The position numbers were made by a program, and so were the translations under genes. This document shows, piece by piece, positions 17,729-26,077 of a stretch of 64,000 nt of DNA (the first letter of the stretch is position 1; each line of letters starts with the position of its first letter). A model generated the notes under the pieces. That model was not told the DNA's origin. It did no database searches and worked only from the letters and a program-made list of their open reading frames with translations. This DNA is from Nitrospirota bacterium (GTDB lineage: Bacteria > Nitrospirota > Nitrospiria > Nitrospirales > UBA8639): the NCBI GenBank assembly GCA_027623995.1, contig JAQBUF010000009.1:1-64000 (forward strand), in the 5' to 3' direction.

Positions 17729-18060
17729 AGCGAAACCTTTGTTAAGGTGGGTGATATGTAGAACGTTCCGAACCGCTGACACCGAACGGTGGATTTTAAT
17801 GAGATTTGTTACTTGTCGCAATCAACCAGAAGACCCAGGAAAAACGAGACACGAAAGGCCCAGGGAAATAAGAATAGCGCTAATATTTACCCACGAAACT
17901 TAAATTTCTCTTTAACTTTCAATTAGTTGAATACATGAATGAGGTAAACCCTATAGGCTCACCGAAAATATAATAGTTGGAGAACAAGGGGACTTCACCA
18001 GTACCGTACAATTTTCCATGCTTCTCGGCTTCTCTCTTAAATGGAGCATTTTTTGAAATC
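17729..18060. other. Intergenic region upstream of the rTCA block
   Basis: No gene seen. It should hold the promoter of aclB on the minus strand and the 3' end of the pilX transcript. It is AT-rich around 17890-17960. I could not pick a convincing -35/-10 pair, and no strong terminator hairpin is visible. Confidence 0.4.
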
Positions 18061-19371
18061 TTACAGTACCTCTCTCCAAATCATGACTTCCACAGGTCGC
18101 GTGAGGAGAGCTGCCTTTATTTGGCAACTGTCATATTGAATGTTGAGATGGCCTCCTACTTGGGTGATGGTTTTCGCCCATAGCCCACCGTTGACCGTAA
18201 TGACTGCCCCATCCCCCTGAACAAGAAGGTCACCGGTCACGATAATCATTCCTTGCCAGGAAATTTCTCCTTCTAGATTGGCATCCCCATCGACCAATAA
18301 AATACCTTGCCCCACAACATTTTTAATGACCAGCGGACTTTGAGTAGCCCCCTGTAACAAGTAGGTATCTGGAGCTGAATTTGTGGATAAATGTTGGTTC
18401 ATCAGGTCTGACTGAATTGGTACTACCCCGACGCTAAGGAGAGAGGCGGCCTGCGCTAAATCTAAAACCACGCTCCCTTGAACAGGTATGGCCGGCCCCC
18501 CATCAAACTGGAAGCCCGCACCTGAACTGATTGGACTGCCGGAATACACCGGCGAAAGGCTTGGAACGACACCGCAAGCATCGTGACCATTGATCGTTCC
18601 AGATTGACCAGACAGTTTGATATCCCCGAACGCATACACCGCTCCGAGATGATTCGGCCCTACCGGATGAACGACCGCGGTTTCAAGGAGCACCCCGCCT
18701 GTACCACTTCCCCCCTTTGACGTCACAAGCTCCACCGGCAACCAAGGAGTTGGACCCTGCGTCGTAAACTGCTGCGGCTCATTCGCATCAGCATTCGGAT
18801 AACCAAAATAAACCACATTCCCCACATTGGGAGATTGATGTTTGGAGGTACTCCCATCCCCATCAAAATAATGAGACGTGCTGGTGCTATGCCCAGCCTG
18901 CTCCGCATCATATTCAGTTTTGTGACGAAGCTTGACCCAATACGGGATGGACGATTGCACACTATTACGCAGAACCGCTGTACTCGTTGGATTTCCAGGC
19001 TGAGGGATCAGATTCAGATATTGAGAAGAAAAATTCGGGTCGTCTTGGAGCTTCCATGTCGATGACGTCAAAATATATGAAGACCAAAATGGATTGGCAC
19101 TTTGCCCGAGATCAGAAATGAAAAATAGTTCAGCCCCAACTCGGTTCCGCAACCGCGCCCGACCTTCGGCCAACCCCGCCTCAGCCGCATAGAAATCCTG
19201 TACCGCTTGCCGCTGATTCCCACTAATCTTAATCTCAGTCGAAGTCGTCTGCAGCACTGTCGCCGCCACAATCCCCACGACAACAATCAACAACAACGCC
19301 GCAACTAAGGCAAAGCCTTGGATCTGAACTTTCCCCAAATTTGCTTTCAAGGTTTGACGTTGGCTCGGCAT
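18061..19371 (-). CDS. PilX-like minor pilin / pilus assembly protein
   Basis: 436 residues. A basic leader is followed by QGFALVAALLLIVVVGIVAATVLQTTSTEIKI, a prepilin-like N-terminal hydrophobic helix, and then GNQRQAVQDFYAAEAGLAEGRARLRN, the hallmark of the PilX N-terminal family (the helix continues into a Gln/Ala-rich amphipathic segment). The rest is beta-rich and Gly/Ser-rich with little similarity I recognise. It would be a pilus-tip priming or adhesion component. It belongs with pilD-fimT-pilV-pilW at 22.4-24.8 kb but is separated from them by a patatin gene on the other strand. Confidence 0.75.
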   Translation of the reverse strand: MPSQRQTLKANLGKVQIQGFALVAALLLIVVVGIVAATVLQTTSTEIKISGNQRQAVQDFYAAEAGLAEGRARLRNRVGAELFFISDLGQSANPFWSSYILTSSTWKLQDDPNFSSQYLNLIPQPGNPTSTAVLRNSVQSSIPYWVKLRHKTEYDAEQAGHSTSTSHYFDGDGSTSKHQSPNVGNVVYFGYPNADANEPQQFTTQGPTPWLPVELVTSKGGSGTGGVLLETAVVHPVGPNHLGAVYAFGDIKLSGQSGTINGHDACGVVPSLSPVYSGSPISSGAGFQFDGGPAIPVQGSVVLDLAQAASLLSVGVVPIQSDLMNQHLSTNSAPDTYLLQGATQSPLVIKNVVGQGILLVDGDANLEGEISWQGMIIVTGDLLVQGDGAVITVNGGLWAKTITQVGGHLNIQYDSCQIKAALLTRPVEVMIWREVL

Positions 19372-19714
19372 TGTAAATCACCCAATATAGATACCCTGCT
19401 TATTTCATAGGACCGAAATTTGGATTGTTTCGCAAGGAAAGTGCAAGACCACACCTCACCCTTCCCTGAGCAACCACTCCGGAAGACAAGCTGGAAAAAG
19501 CATTAAGCAAAAATCACTAGCCTTTTTTGAAAAATTCCTGAATACTCCGCCAGACAAGCTCCCCACCTCTAGGTTTTTGTTCCACCAGGAGCACAACAAC
19601 CATGGCGCAAGCCCCGGCCATCCTGAGAGCTGCGAATCAAATACCTCACACTAGAATAATGCTGAACACGGCTTCACGTCACAGAGCCTAACCCCTAACA
19701 GTAAGAGGTTCACT
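19372..19714. other. Divergent intergenic region between pilX and the patatin gene
   Basis: No gene seen. It must contain promoters for pilX (minus) if that is not read from pilW, and for the patatin gene (plus). AGGAG-like words and A-rich stretches are present but no clear promoter. It marks one edge of the segment placed inside the pilin cluster. Confidence 0.35.
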
Positions 19715-20848
19715 ATGCCTGAACACATGTCATCCATGCTGGAACCCAGTGGTCTCATCAACATGCCCCTCGATGAAATCCATACTCGAGTGGCTGCCCT
19801 AAAAGACACATCAGAATTCTCAGAAGCCCGAACGCTCTTGACCCAAGCCATTGACAAATATCCAGGCGACCTTTGGCTCACCCAACAACTCGCTGTCTGT
19901 ACGTACAAAGATAAAAATCTCAACCCTGCCGCTCAGCAAGAAAAAGCGTTAAAAATATTAGAGACCTTGGATCTACGGAATGACCAGAATATTGATTCAG
20001 AAACCCTCTCCCTGGCTGGAGCCATTTACAAAAGGAAATGGGAGCAAAAAAGACAAGAAAAGCACCTCTTTGATGCTCTCGCCTTTTACCGCGCGGCGTA
20101 CGAGCGAAACCCTAGTGAAGATAAAGGATATGGTGGAGTCAATGCCGCGTACCTGTTAGATCTATTAGCTTCACGAGCCCACACGGCGTCGATTAGGACC
20201 AAGACGCCCCCCAAAGACGCCAATGAGTTTTCTCGTGAAGCTACTCAGCTTCGTGAAAGCCTTGTCCGGCATGTGCCTACATTGTGGGAGCGAACCAAAG
20301 ACTCGGGCCCCAGTCCTGAACAGGATTATTGCCACCTCATGACCATGGCTGAGATTCATTTCGGTCTCGAACAATGGGAAGAAGCCCAATCCTACCTTCA
20401 CAAAGTCCTCGACCTCTGGAACACTCAAAAAAAAGCCCAAATCGAATCAACGCAAGACTGGCAAAGGGAAACCTCTTTTTCGCAACTCGCCAACATCGCC
20501 AAGCTGCGCCATTACCCTCTTCCTCAAAAACACACTGACATTTCTACATGGCACAAGTCATGGCAAACTCTCACGATGATAGCCGGAGAAGCGAAAGTCA
20601 TCGCTCTTTCTCGTGACCGTGGAAAAGTTGGCCTGGGGTTATCTGGTGGAGGGTTTCGTGCCTCACTGTATCACTTAGGTGTCATGGCGAGGCTCGCAGA
20701 GGCTGGGATACTTGGCAGTGTCGAAGTGCTCTCCACGGTGTCGGGCGGCAGCATCGTGGGAGCCCATTATTATCTTGAACTTAAACGACGACTCGAACTG
20801 AATACTGTGGACCACCTGAATGAACTCACTCCTAGGGACTACTGTTAA
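19715..20848 (+). CDS. Patatin-like phospholipase with TPR-like N-terminus, first part before an in-frame stop
   Basis: 377 codons ending at TAA 20846-20848. Residues about 1-290 are helical and TPR-like; ETLSLAGAIYKRKWE followed by YGGVNAAYLLDLLA resembles the DUF4071 (TRAF-binding-like) repeats. The patatin domain starts near residue 305: GLGLSGGGFRASLYHLG (oxyanion hole) and STVSGGSIVG with the nucleophile Ser in G-x-S-x-G. The catalytic Asp lies in the next frame segment, 20852-22366, which continues in the same frame. The two are one gene of about 884 codons split by one nonsense codon. Confidence 0.8.
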   Translation: MPEHMSSMLEPSGLINMPLDEIHTRVAALKDTSEFSEARTLLTQAIDKYPGDLWLTQQLAVCTYKDKNLNPAAQQEKALKILETLDLRNDQNIDSETLSLAGAIYKRKWEQKRQEKHLFDALAFYRAAYERNPSEDKGYGGVNAAYLLDLLASRAHTASIRTKTPPKDANEFSREATQLRESLVRHVPTLWERTKDSGPSPEQDYCHLMTMAEIHFGLEQWEEAQSYLHKVLDLWNTQKKAQIESTQDWQRETSFSQLANIAKLRHYPLPQKHTDISTWHKSWQTLTMIAGEAKVIALSRDRGKVGLGLSGGGFRASLYHLGVMARLAEAGILGSVEVLSTVSGGSIVGAHYYLELKRRLELNTVDHLNELTPRDYC

Positions 20849-20851
20849 ATT

Positions 20852-22366
20852 GTGTCCGAAGTGATTCACACCTTTGTTGCAGGAGTACAGAAAAACCTTC
20901 GGACCTGTGCCCTCGCAGATATTGGGAAAAACTTCAAGATGATTTCTTCTAAAACCTATGGCCGGAGCCACCGACTGGGCGAACTGTATGAAGAACATTT
21001 ATATGGACACATTAAAGACAGCCATCCCAAAGGTCATCCCCGAACTATGCCAAGCCTCTTGATTAAACCCAAACAGGGCACGTTTTCTCCAAAATTCCAA
21101 AACTGGGAACGCCAATCCAAAGTACCCATTTTGCTGCTGAACACCACCTCTCTCAACTCTGGCCATAGTTGGCATTTCACGGCAAGCTGGATGGGCGAAC
21201 CCCCAGGCCTCCTGGGAGAAAAGGTTGATAAAAATGAACGATACCGTCGATTGTATTATGAAGAGGCCCCGACGGAAGAGTTACAAAATTATCGGCTCGG
21301 ATATGCCGTGGCGGCTTCCGCCGGTGTGCCAGGTTTGTTTGATCCACTCGCTATAGACGGCCTGTACGAAGGCCGAACAGTCCGCTTAGTCGATGGCGGT
21401 GTCCATGACAATCAGGGAATAGAAGGATTACTGGATGAAGACTGCACCTTCATCTTTTGTAGCGATGCCTCCGGGCAAATGAATGACGATCCCAACCCTT
21501 CTGTGAGTACTCTCGGCGTCATCCTTCGGTCCACGTCGATTCAAGGTGACCGAATTCGAGAAGAAAAATATCGCACGGTCAAAGAAGGGCTGGAAACTGA
21601 CACCCTCAACAGTCTATTTTTTGTTCACTTAAAAAAAGATCTTCCGGCCCCCGTCGTCAATTGGATCGGATGCAACAACCCATCACCGCAAGGTGGTGAG
21701 AACCCGACCACTCCCTATGGGATTAATATCGACATTCAAAAACAACTCGCCGCCATTCGTACGGATTTGGATTCCTTTTCGGAAGTGGAATCGTATGCTC
21801 TGATGCTCAGTGGCTATCAAATGGCGGACCATGAACTTCGATCGCTCAAAGAACGACATCTCAAGCAAGGAGATACCGAACACTGGGAAGTCTTTGATGT
21901 CGACGCGCCAAGAAACTCCAATTGGCCTTTCTTGCCTTTGAAAGACATCATGAAACTAGACAAACACTCCAAAGATCCCCGGCGAGAAGATCTCGGGCTA
22001 CAACTGGAAGTGGGTTCACAAGTGTTGTTTAAGGTGTGGAAGTTAGTTCCGGCGTTACGAGCCATCAGCTGGGTAACAGGCATCGGGTTGACGCTTTTAC
22101 TTTTAAGCGCTCTCTATGTCCATCAATCGAAAGTGTTGCAATGGGAAATATCTATTGGCGAACTGAGTATCCTCGTGTTCCTTACCCTGGGTGGACTCTT
22201 CTTCCCACTTCTCAAATGGATCAATCCACAAAAAGCTGCACAGACATATGTGAGCAAAACTTTGGTAGCCGTCCTTGGCTATATGGCATCCAAAATACAC
22301 ATTGGCATTTTCGATGATCTGTTTCTCAAACGCGGCAAACTCTCTCGTTTATTACATTTAAAATAG
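20852..22366 (+). CDS. Patatin-like phospholipase, second part with catalytic Asp and membrane segments
   Basis: 504 codons in the same frame as 19715-20848, starting at GTG 20852 only one codon after the TAA. It contains the second catalytic residue in LVDGGVHDNQGIEGLL (Asp of the Ser-Asp dyad). It ends with two hydrophobic segments (near ISWVTGIGLTLLLLSALYV and LSILVFLTLGGLFFPLL), so the intact enzyme would be membrane-attached. Patatins hydrolyse acyl esters of lipids. Without the upstream part this piece has no nucleophile and would be inactive. Confidence 0.75.
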   Translation: MSEVIHTFVAGVQKNLRTCALADIGKNFKMISSKTYGRSHRLGELYEEHLYGHIKDSHPKGHPRTMPSLLIKPKQGTFSPKFQNWERQSKVPILLLNTTSLNSGHSWHFTASWMGEPPGLLGEKVDKNERYRRLYYEEAPTEELQNYRLGYAVAASAGVPGLFDPLAIDGLYEGRTVRLVDGGVHDNQGIEGLLDEDCTFIFCSDASGQMNDDPNPSVSTLGVILRSTSIQGDRIREEKYRTVKEGLETDTLNSLFFVHLKKDLPAPVVNWIGCNNPSPQGGENPTTPYGINIDIQKQLAAIRTDLDSFSEVESYALMLSGYQMADHELRSLKERHLKQGDTEHWEVFDVDAPRNSNWPFLPLKDIMKLDKHSKDPRREDLGLQLEVGSQVLFKVWKLVPALRAISWVTGIGLTLLLLSALYVHQSKVLQWEISIGELSILVFLTLGGLFFPLLKWINPQKAAQTYVSKTLVAVLGYMASKIHIGIFDDLFLKRGKLSRLLHLK

Positions 22367-22447
22367 TCAGATTCTTGATGATGAGACAGACTACCCCATG
22401 CCAGGGACTGAGCGTGAGCCCTACGGTTCCCATCGTCATGCATTTGT

Positions 22448-22711
22448 TCACCGAAGATTTCTAGGGGTGACACGCGAGCGCAATATGAAGGTTCGATATC
22501 CATCATTGGTCGAATAACTGGGATCGGGATGCTCGGTTTGCGCAGTAAGAGTTAGTTCAATCATTCGAACATGTTGTGAGTCTGTGGTTAAGACGGCACG
22601 GTCATCAAAATATTTGATGGCCAGGGATTGAATATAGTCGGCTACAGGTTGACGTCCGCCATTCCCGACTTTTCGTTTAAGGATTTTGGTCGCAGCATCA
22701 TGAAGAAACAC
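22448..22711 (-). CDS. PilW-like minor pilin, C-terminal part after an in-frame amber
   Basis: 87 codons beginning at a GTG. The frame is the same as 22724-23065: TAG at 22724-22726 is followed by four open codons (NESI) and then this segment. Content such as AIKYFDD and the alternating strand pattern fits the C-terminal beta domain of a PilW-type pilin. The combined gene is 206 codons (22448-23065). Confidence 0.6.
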   Translation of the reverse strand: MFLHDAATKILKRKVGNGGRQPVADYIQSLAIKYFDDRAVLTTDSQHVRMIELTLTAQTEHPDPSYSTNDGYRTFILRSRVTPRNLR

Positions 22712-22723
22712 GATGGATTCATT

Positions 22724-23065
22724 CTAATCCGTGAGCAAGCCGTTTCCATTGAGGTCTGACGCAATATGAAGCTCCGCTGAGTGATATGCCACCCCGGGAA
22801 AATCATTCGAATTGCCACCATCCCGATTCACCCCCATTGGATCATACCCAGCCATTCGTAGTTCACGAGTCATCATGTCCATAGCCGCACGAGCATTTTG
22901 CTGCATCGCCATGACATCCTCTTGAACGATTCTCTGCTTGACCTGAACAAGGTGAATGCTATAGACCGCCGCTACGGTCGCCAACCCCATGACCAGGGCT
23001 ACCATGAGTTCGGTTAAGGTCACACCATCCTGATGAAGAAATGGGTAAAAACGATCGGCCATCAT
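22724..23065 (-). CDS. pilW: PilW-like minor pilin, N-terminal part
   Basis: 113 codons. A prepilin leader ends at D-G before VTLTELMVALVMGLATVAAVYSIHL, a type IV pilin helix with Glu at position 5. MQQNARAAMDMMTRELRMAGYDP is the classic PilW segment. The frame ends with TAG after NGNGLLTD and goes on in the same frame (22448-22711). The ATG overlaps the pilV stop by one base (TAATG). In a working system it would be a minor pilin in the pilus-initiating complex; the truncated form keeps the helix but loses most of the globular head. Confidence 0.75.
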   Translation of the reverse strand: MMADRFYPFLHQDGVTLTELMVALVMGLATVAAVYSIHLVQVKQRIVQEDVMAMQQNARAAMDMMTRELRMAGYDPMGVNRDGGNSNDFPGVAYHSAELHIASDLNGNGLLTD

Positions 23066-23439
23066 TATTCCGCGAGGATGGTGGATAGAGAAACGGCGTG
23101 ACTGTCATCAGCCCATGACACTGTCACCGTCAACGTTTGCAGACCTACAATCGGATTGCTGGGGTTGATTGTTGAGACTCGCCTATAAAGAGGGAAATCT
23201 GGCAAGGATTCATATGGCTCATCGATGGCGACCTTGCTGAGGAGAATGGGGTTATACCCGGCCAACGTAAACTCTTCGACTTTTTCTTGTGCCAACACCG
23301 TGGCAGAGGTGAGATGCCTTCCAGTAGCTGCCCCCTTCCATGACACCGTGGCCAACCCTGAAAGCGCGAGGAGCGCCAGGAATACCAGGCCCATGGCAAT
23401 GACCACTTCTACGAGAGTGAAGCCTTGCCGATTGTGCAT
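23065..23439 (-). CDS. pilV: Type IV pilus modification protein PilV
   Basis: 124 residues from ATG 23439, preceded by AAGGAGGGG, a perfect ribosome binding site; the frame extends upstream to 23472. Prepilin leader MHNRQG cut before FTLVEVVIAMGLVFLALLAL (Glu5 conserved). VLAQEKVEEF after the helix is the usual PilV pattern. It would be a minor pilin processed by the PilD encoded upstream. Confidence 0.85.
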   Translation of the reverse strand: MHNRQGFTLVEVVIAMGLVFLALLALSGLATVSWKGAATGRHLTSATVLAQEKVEEFTLAGYNPILLSKVAIDEPYESLPDFPLYRRVSTINPSNPIVGLQTLTVTVSWADDSHAVSLSTILAE

Positions 23440-23486
23440 GGCCCCTCCTTTAGAGCGTGTAATCCGCTTCATATCGAGAGCAAAAA

Positions 23487-23969
23487 TTATTGGGGCAATT
23501 TGACCTTGACCTGCCCTGTGATACTGATGGTGATCGATTTTTCGCCAACCTGATTCGCGATGGTGACCGTGCCCAAACTTGAGGCCGTTCCTCTCGGATG
23601 AAAAATCGGGTTTCGATTCGAATGCACCGTGACTCCAGCATAGTCCTCTAGAATCGATCGATGTTCCACCAGTTCTCCAGAATCGGCCTTCCCATTATTG
23701 TTGTCATCATCCAAGATGTCGTAATGCTCTTCATCTACGAAGAGCACGCGAAATTCGTTACCCTGACTGACCGCTTGCATCCTTGCTGCTAACAGGTCGG
23801 CTCGAACCTGCCGAACAGCACCATTCAATTGATAATGAGGGATTTGCGTCGATAGCCAGGACCCGCCGATGAGGCTCAGGACTGAAAGAATGCCGAGGAC
23901 AATCAGCAACTCGGCCATCGAAAAACCTTGCTGACCAGACGTGTGAGGGCGAGAGAAGATCCTGCTCAT
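23487..23969 (-). CDS. FimT/GspH-family minor pilin
   Basis: 160 residues from ATG 23969 (AGGGG 8 nt upstream). Prepilin leader ending QQG before FSMAELLIVLGILSVLSLIG, with Glu5. QVRADLLAARMQAVSQGNEFRV is typical of FimT/GspH. A DDDNNNGKADSGE loop resembles a calcium-binding site. Part of the run pilD-fimT-pilV-pilW on the minus strand. Confidence 0.85.
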   Translation of the reverse strand: MSRIFSRPHTSGQQGFSMAELLIVLGILSVLSLIGGSWLSTQIPHYQLNGAVRQVRADLLAARMQAVSQGNEFRVLFVDEEHYDILDDDNNNGKADSGELVEHRSILEDYAGVTVHSNRNPIFHPRGTASSLGTVTIANQVGEKSITISITGQVKVKLPQ

Positions 23970-24008
23970 AATCAGCACCCCTGACAAATGGCCAAGTCGT
24001 TGGCCGTG

Positions 24009-24812
24009 CTACCACATGGCCTTGAAATACCACTGCACCAGGTCATCATGAAAAAATAACGAGACCAGTGCTCCAAACACAAGGAAGGGTCCAAAGGGAA
24101 TATAGTGGCCTCGCTCCATCACTTTGAACACGAGTAGGGCAATGCCCACCACCGCTCCAAATACCGAAGCTAACATGAGGGTCAACAACACAGGTTGCCA
24201 GCCCATAAAGGCCCCAATCATCGCCAGTAATTTGATATCTCCACCACCCAAGCCTTCCTTTCCAAACATATAGGGACTTAAAATGGCGAGTGCCCAAAGA
24301 ATCCCTCCACCCAGAAGCACTCCGATGACGGCATTCACCAATCCAATCGGGAGCACAGTTGCAGCAGCCACCAATCCAATGACGATGCCGGGCAAGGAAA
24401 TCACATCTGGAATAATGAGATGATCGAAGTCAATCCAGGCCACGACAAGAAGTGCTGAGAAAAAAATGGCATACACACCGGCTGTGAGCGTCCACCCAAA
24501 GGTCGCAAATACGCCAACATAGCCCAGACCATTCATGAGTTCGATGATGGGATACCGAAGGGAAATTGATGCTTGACACTGTCGACAGCGACGACCAAGC
24601 CAAATGTAACTAAGGACTGGAATATTGTCGAACCAAGCGATGGGTTTGTGACACGTAGGACATTGAGACCGGGGGGTGATGATTGACTGACCGGCAGGTA
24701 ACCGAAACACGCAGACATTCAGAAAACTCCCGACCACCAACCCAACGGGAACAACCCATAAATAGAGCCACCAAGTGTCCGTCATATCTGCATCTTGTGA
24801 TTGTCCGAACAT
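24009..24812 (-). CDS. pilD: Prepilin leader peptidase / N-methyltransferase
   Basis: 267 residues from ATG 24812, or 258 from ATG 24785. Zinc-binding pairs CPTC and CRQC near residues 50-80, then catalytic aspartates in WIDFDHLIIPD and GGGDIKLLAMIG. Multiple membrane segments. It removes the short leader from prepilins and methylates the new N-terminal residue. It heads the minor pilin genes (fimT 22-40 bp downstream) and is divergent from a small LuxR-type regulator. Confidence 0.93.
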   Translation of the reverse strand: MFGQSQDADMTDTWWLYLWVVPVGLVVGSFLNVCVFRLPAGQSIITPRSQCPTCHKPIAWFDNIPVLSYIWLGRRCRQCQASISLRYPIIELMNGLGYVGVFATFGWTLTAGVYAIFFSALLVVAWIDFDHLIIPDVISLPGIVIGLVAAATVLPIGLVNAVIGVLLGGGILWALAILSPYMFGKEGLGGGDIKLLAMIGAFMGWQPVLLTLMLASVFGAVVGIALLVFKVMERGHYIPFGPFLVFGALVSLFFHDDLVQWYFKAMW

Positions 24813-24847
24813 CCGCTCATATGGCGTAAAATACGTAATTTATGCAC

Positions 24848-24877
24848 TTTACATTTAAACAAACAGGCTGCTAGTAT
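24848..24877 (+). promoter_or_regulatory. Possible promoter for the LuxR-type regulator
   Basis: TTTACA at 24848-24853 and TAGTAT at 24872-24877 with an 18-nt spacer, about 40 bp before the gene at 24919, in the divergent gap with pilD. Confidence 0.35.
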
Positions 24878-24918
24878 TCCCCTACATAATTCATCTTGAG
24901 CAGAACTGCGGTGACACG

Positions 24919-25179
24919 ATGGGAATGTCGACCAAAGCGAAAAAGAGGGAAGCCCTTCCGGTGAAACGAAAACGTCCTGAAGCCTTAACTGAGCGTGAGC
25001 AAGAAATCCTCCAGCTGATTTGGTCAGGACTGAAGAACAAAGAGATTGCCCTGCAATTGAAAATCAGTGTAAAAACCGTTGAAGCCCATCGGGCCAACAT
25101 GATGAAGAAAGTCCGCGTCTCCAACGCCGCTCAACTCCTGAACGCGGCCATTCAAGAAGGCCTTATCCAGGTTAAATAA
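24919..25179 (+). CDS. Stand-alone LuxR/GerE-type DNA-binding protein
   Basis: 86 residues. After a basic leader of about 20 residues it is almost only the LuxR helix-turn-helix domain: LTEREQEILQLIWSGLKNKEIA, LKISVKTVEAHRANMMKKVRV, then AAQLLNAAIQEGL. No receiver or ligand domain, so its activity would depend on expression or a partner. It is divergent from pilD across about 105 bp, which makes the pilus genes a natural candidate target (inference). Confidence 0.85.
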   Translation: MGMSTKAKKREALPVKRKRPEALTEREQEILQLIWSGLKNKEIALQLKISVKTVEAHRANMMKKVRVSNAAQLLNAAIQEGLIQVK

Positions 25180-25186
25180 GGGTCTT

Positions 25187-26077
25187 CTACGCTCCCCTCC
25201 TCCTCTGCCGTACCGCTTCAAACACAACAACTGCTACACTTGCCGACACATTGAGCGATTCAACTTGTCCCTGCATAGGAATCTTCGCCTGTTGTTCACA
25301 TTTCTGAAGCACTCCAGGGCGAACTCCCTTACCTTCCCCACCAAATACTAGCATAACAGGGGCATTCATCTCCACTTCGTCATATGTTTGCGTGGCTGCG
25401 GGATGAAAGGCCACTGCGGGAATACCTTGATTCTGTAAGCGCTCAATAAGCTTGCCAATATTTGTACACCTGACTACCGTCATATGCTCCAACGCTCCAG
25501 CCGAAGTGCGAGCCACAGTGGCCGTCAAGCCCACCGAGCGCCGATCAGGAATAAAGATCGCGTGAACACCTGCGCCTTCGGCGGTTCGAATGATCGCTCC
25601 GAGGTTTTGTGGATCTTCGATGCCATCCAAGGCCAAGAGGAGAGGACCCTCGACCTGGTTGGATAACCTGGAGAGGACGTCATCTTCGCTCTCATAGGCT
25701 TTGGCGGCCACAAATCCGACCACACCTTGGTGATTCTCACCACGAAGGACTAATCGATCCAGAGACTGCCTTGGCTCAATTGAAAGCGGCACACCTTGAG
25801 ACTTGGCCAATTGAATAATTTTGGAGAATTGACGATCCTGATGCGTCAGCACAATCTTCAGAAAACTCCGGGTTTTGGCCCGAAGGGCTTCGGTCACCGT
25901 ATGAATGCCGTAGATCCGCTCCCCAACACTATCGCTTCCATCTCGTGGTTCCGTCCGGTCGGTCTTCGAGGATAATGCCTTGGGCTGCCAAGGTTTTCCG
26001 GATTTGGTCTGCGGCGGCAAAGTCTTTTTGGCTTCGCGCTTGGGCCCTGTGTTGAATTTGTTCTTGTACCCACTCAT
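25187..26077 (-). CDS. rlmB: 23S rRNA (guanosine-2'-O)-methyltransferase, RlmB/TrmH family
   Basis: 296 residues. An N-terminal basic extension of about 50 residues precedes the substrate-binding domain starting at YGIHTVTEAL. The SpoU knot motifs follow: DGIEDPQNLGAIIRTAEGAG, then VFGGEGKGVRP and PMQGQVESLNVSASVAV. It would methylate G2251 of 23S rRNA using SAM. The start overlaps the 3' end of cysS by 149 bp; no ATG/GTG/TTG between there and the core makes a shorter start obvious, so the long overlap may be real. Confidence 0.88.
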   Translation of the reverse strand: MSGYKNKFNTGPKREAKKTLPPQTKSGKPWQPKALSSKTDRTEPRDGSDSVGERIYGIHTVTEALRAKTRSFLKIVLTHQDRQFSKIIQLAKSQGVPLSIEPRQSLDRLVLRGENHQGVVGFVAAKAYESEDDVLSRLSNQVEGPLLLALDGIEDPQNLGAIIRTAEGAGVHAIFIPDRRSVGLTATVARTSAGALEHMTVVRCTNIGKLIERLQNQGIPAVAFHPAATQTYDEVEMNAPVMLVFGGEGKGVRPGVLQKCEQQAKIPMQGQVESLNVSASVAVVVFEAVRQRRRGA

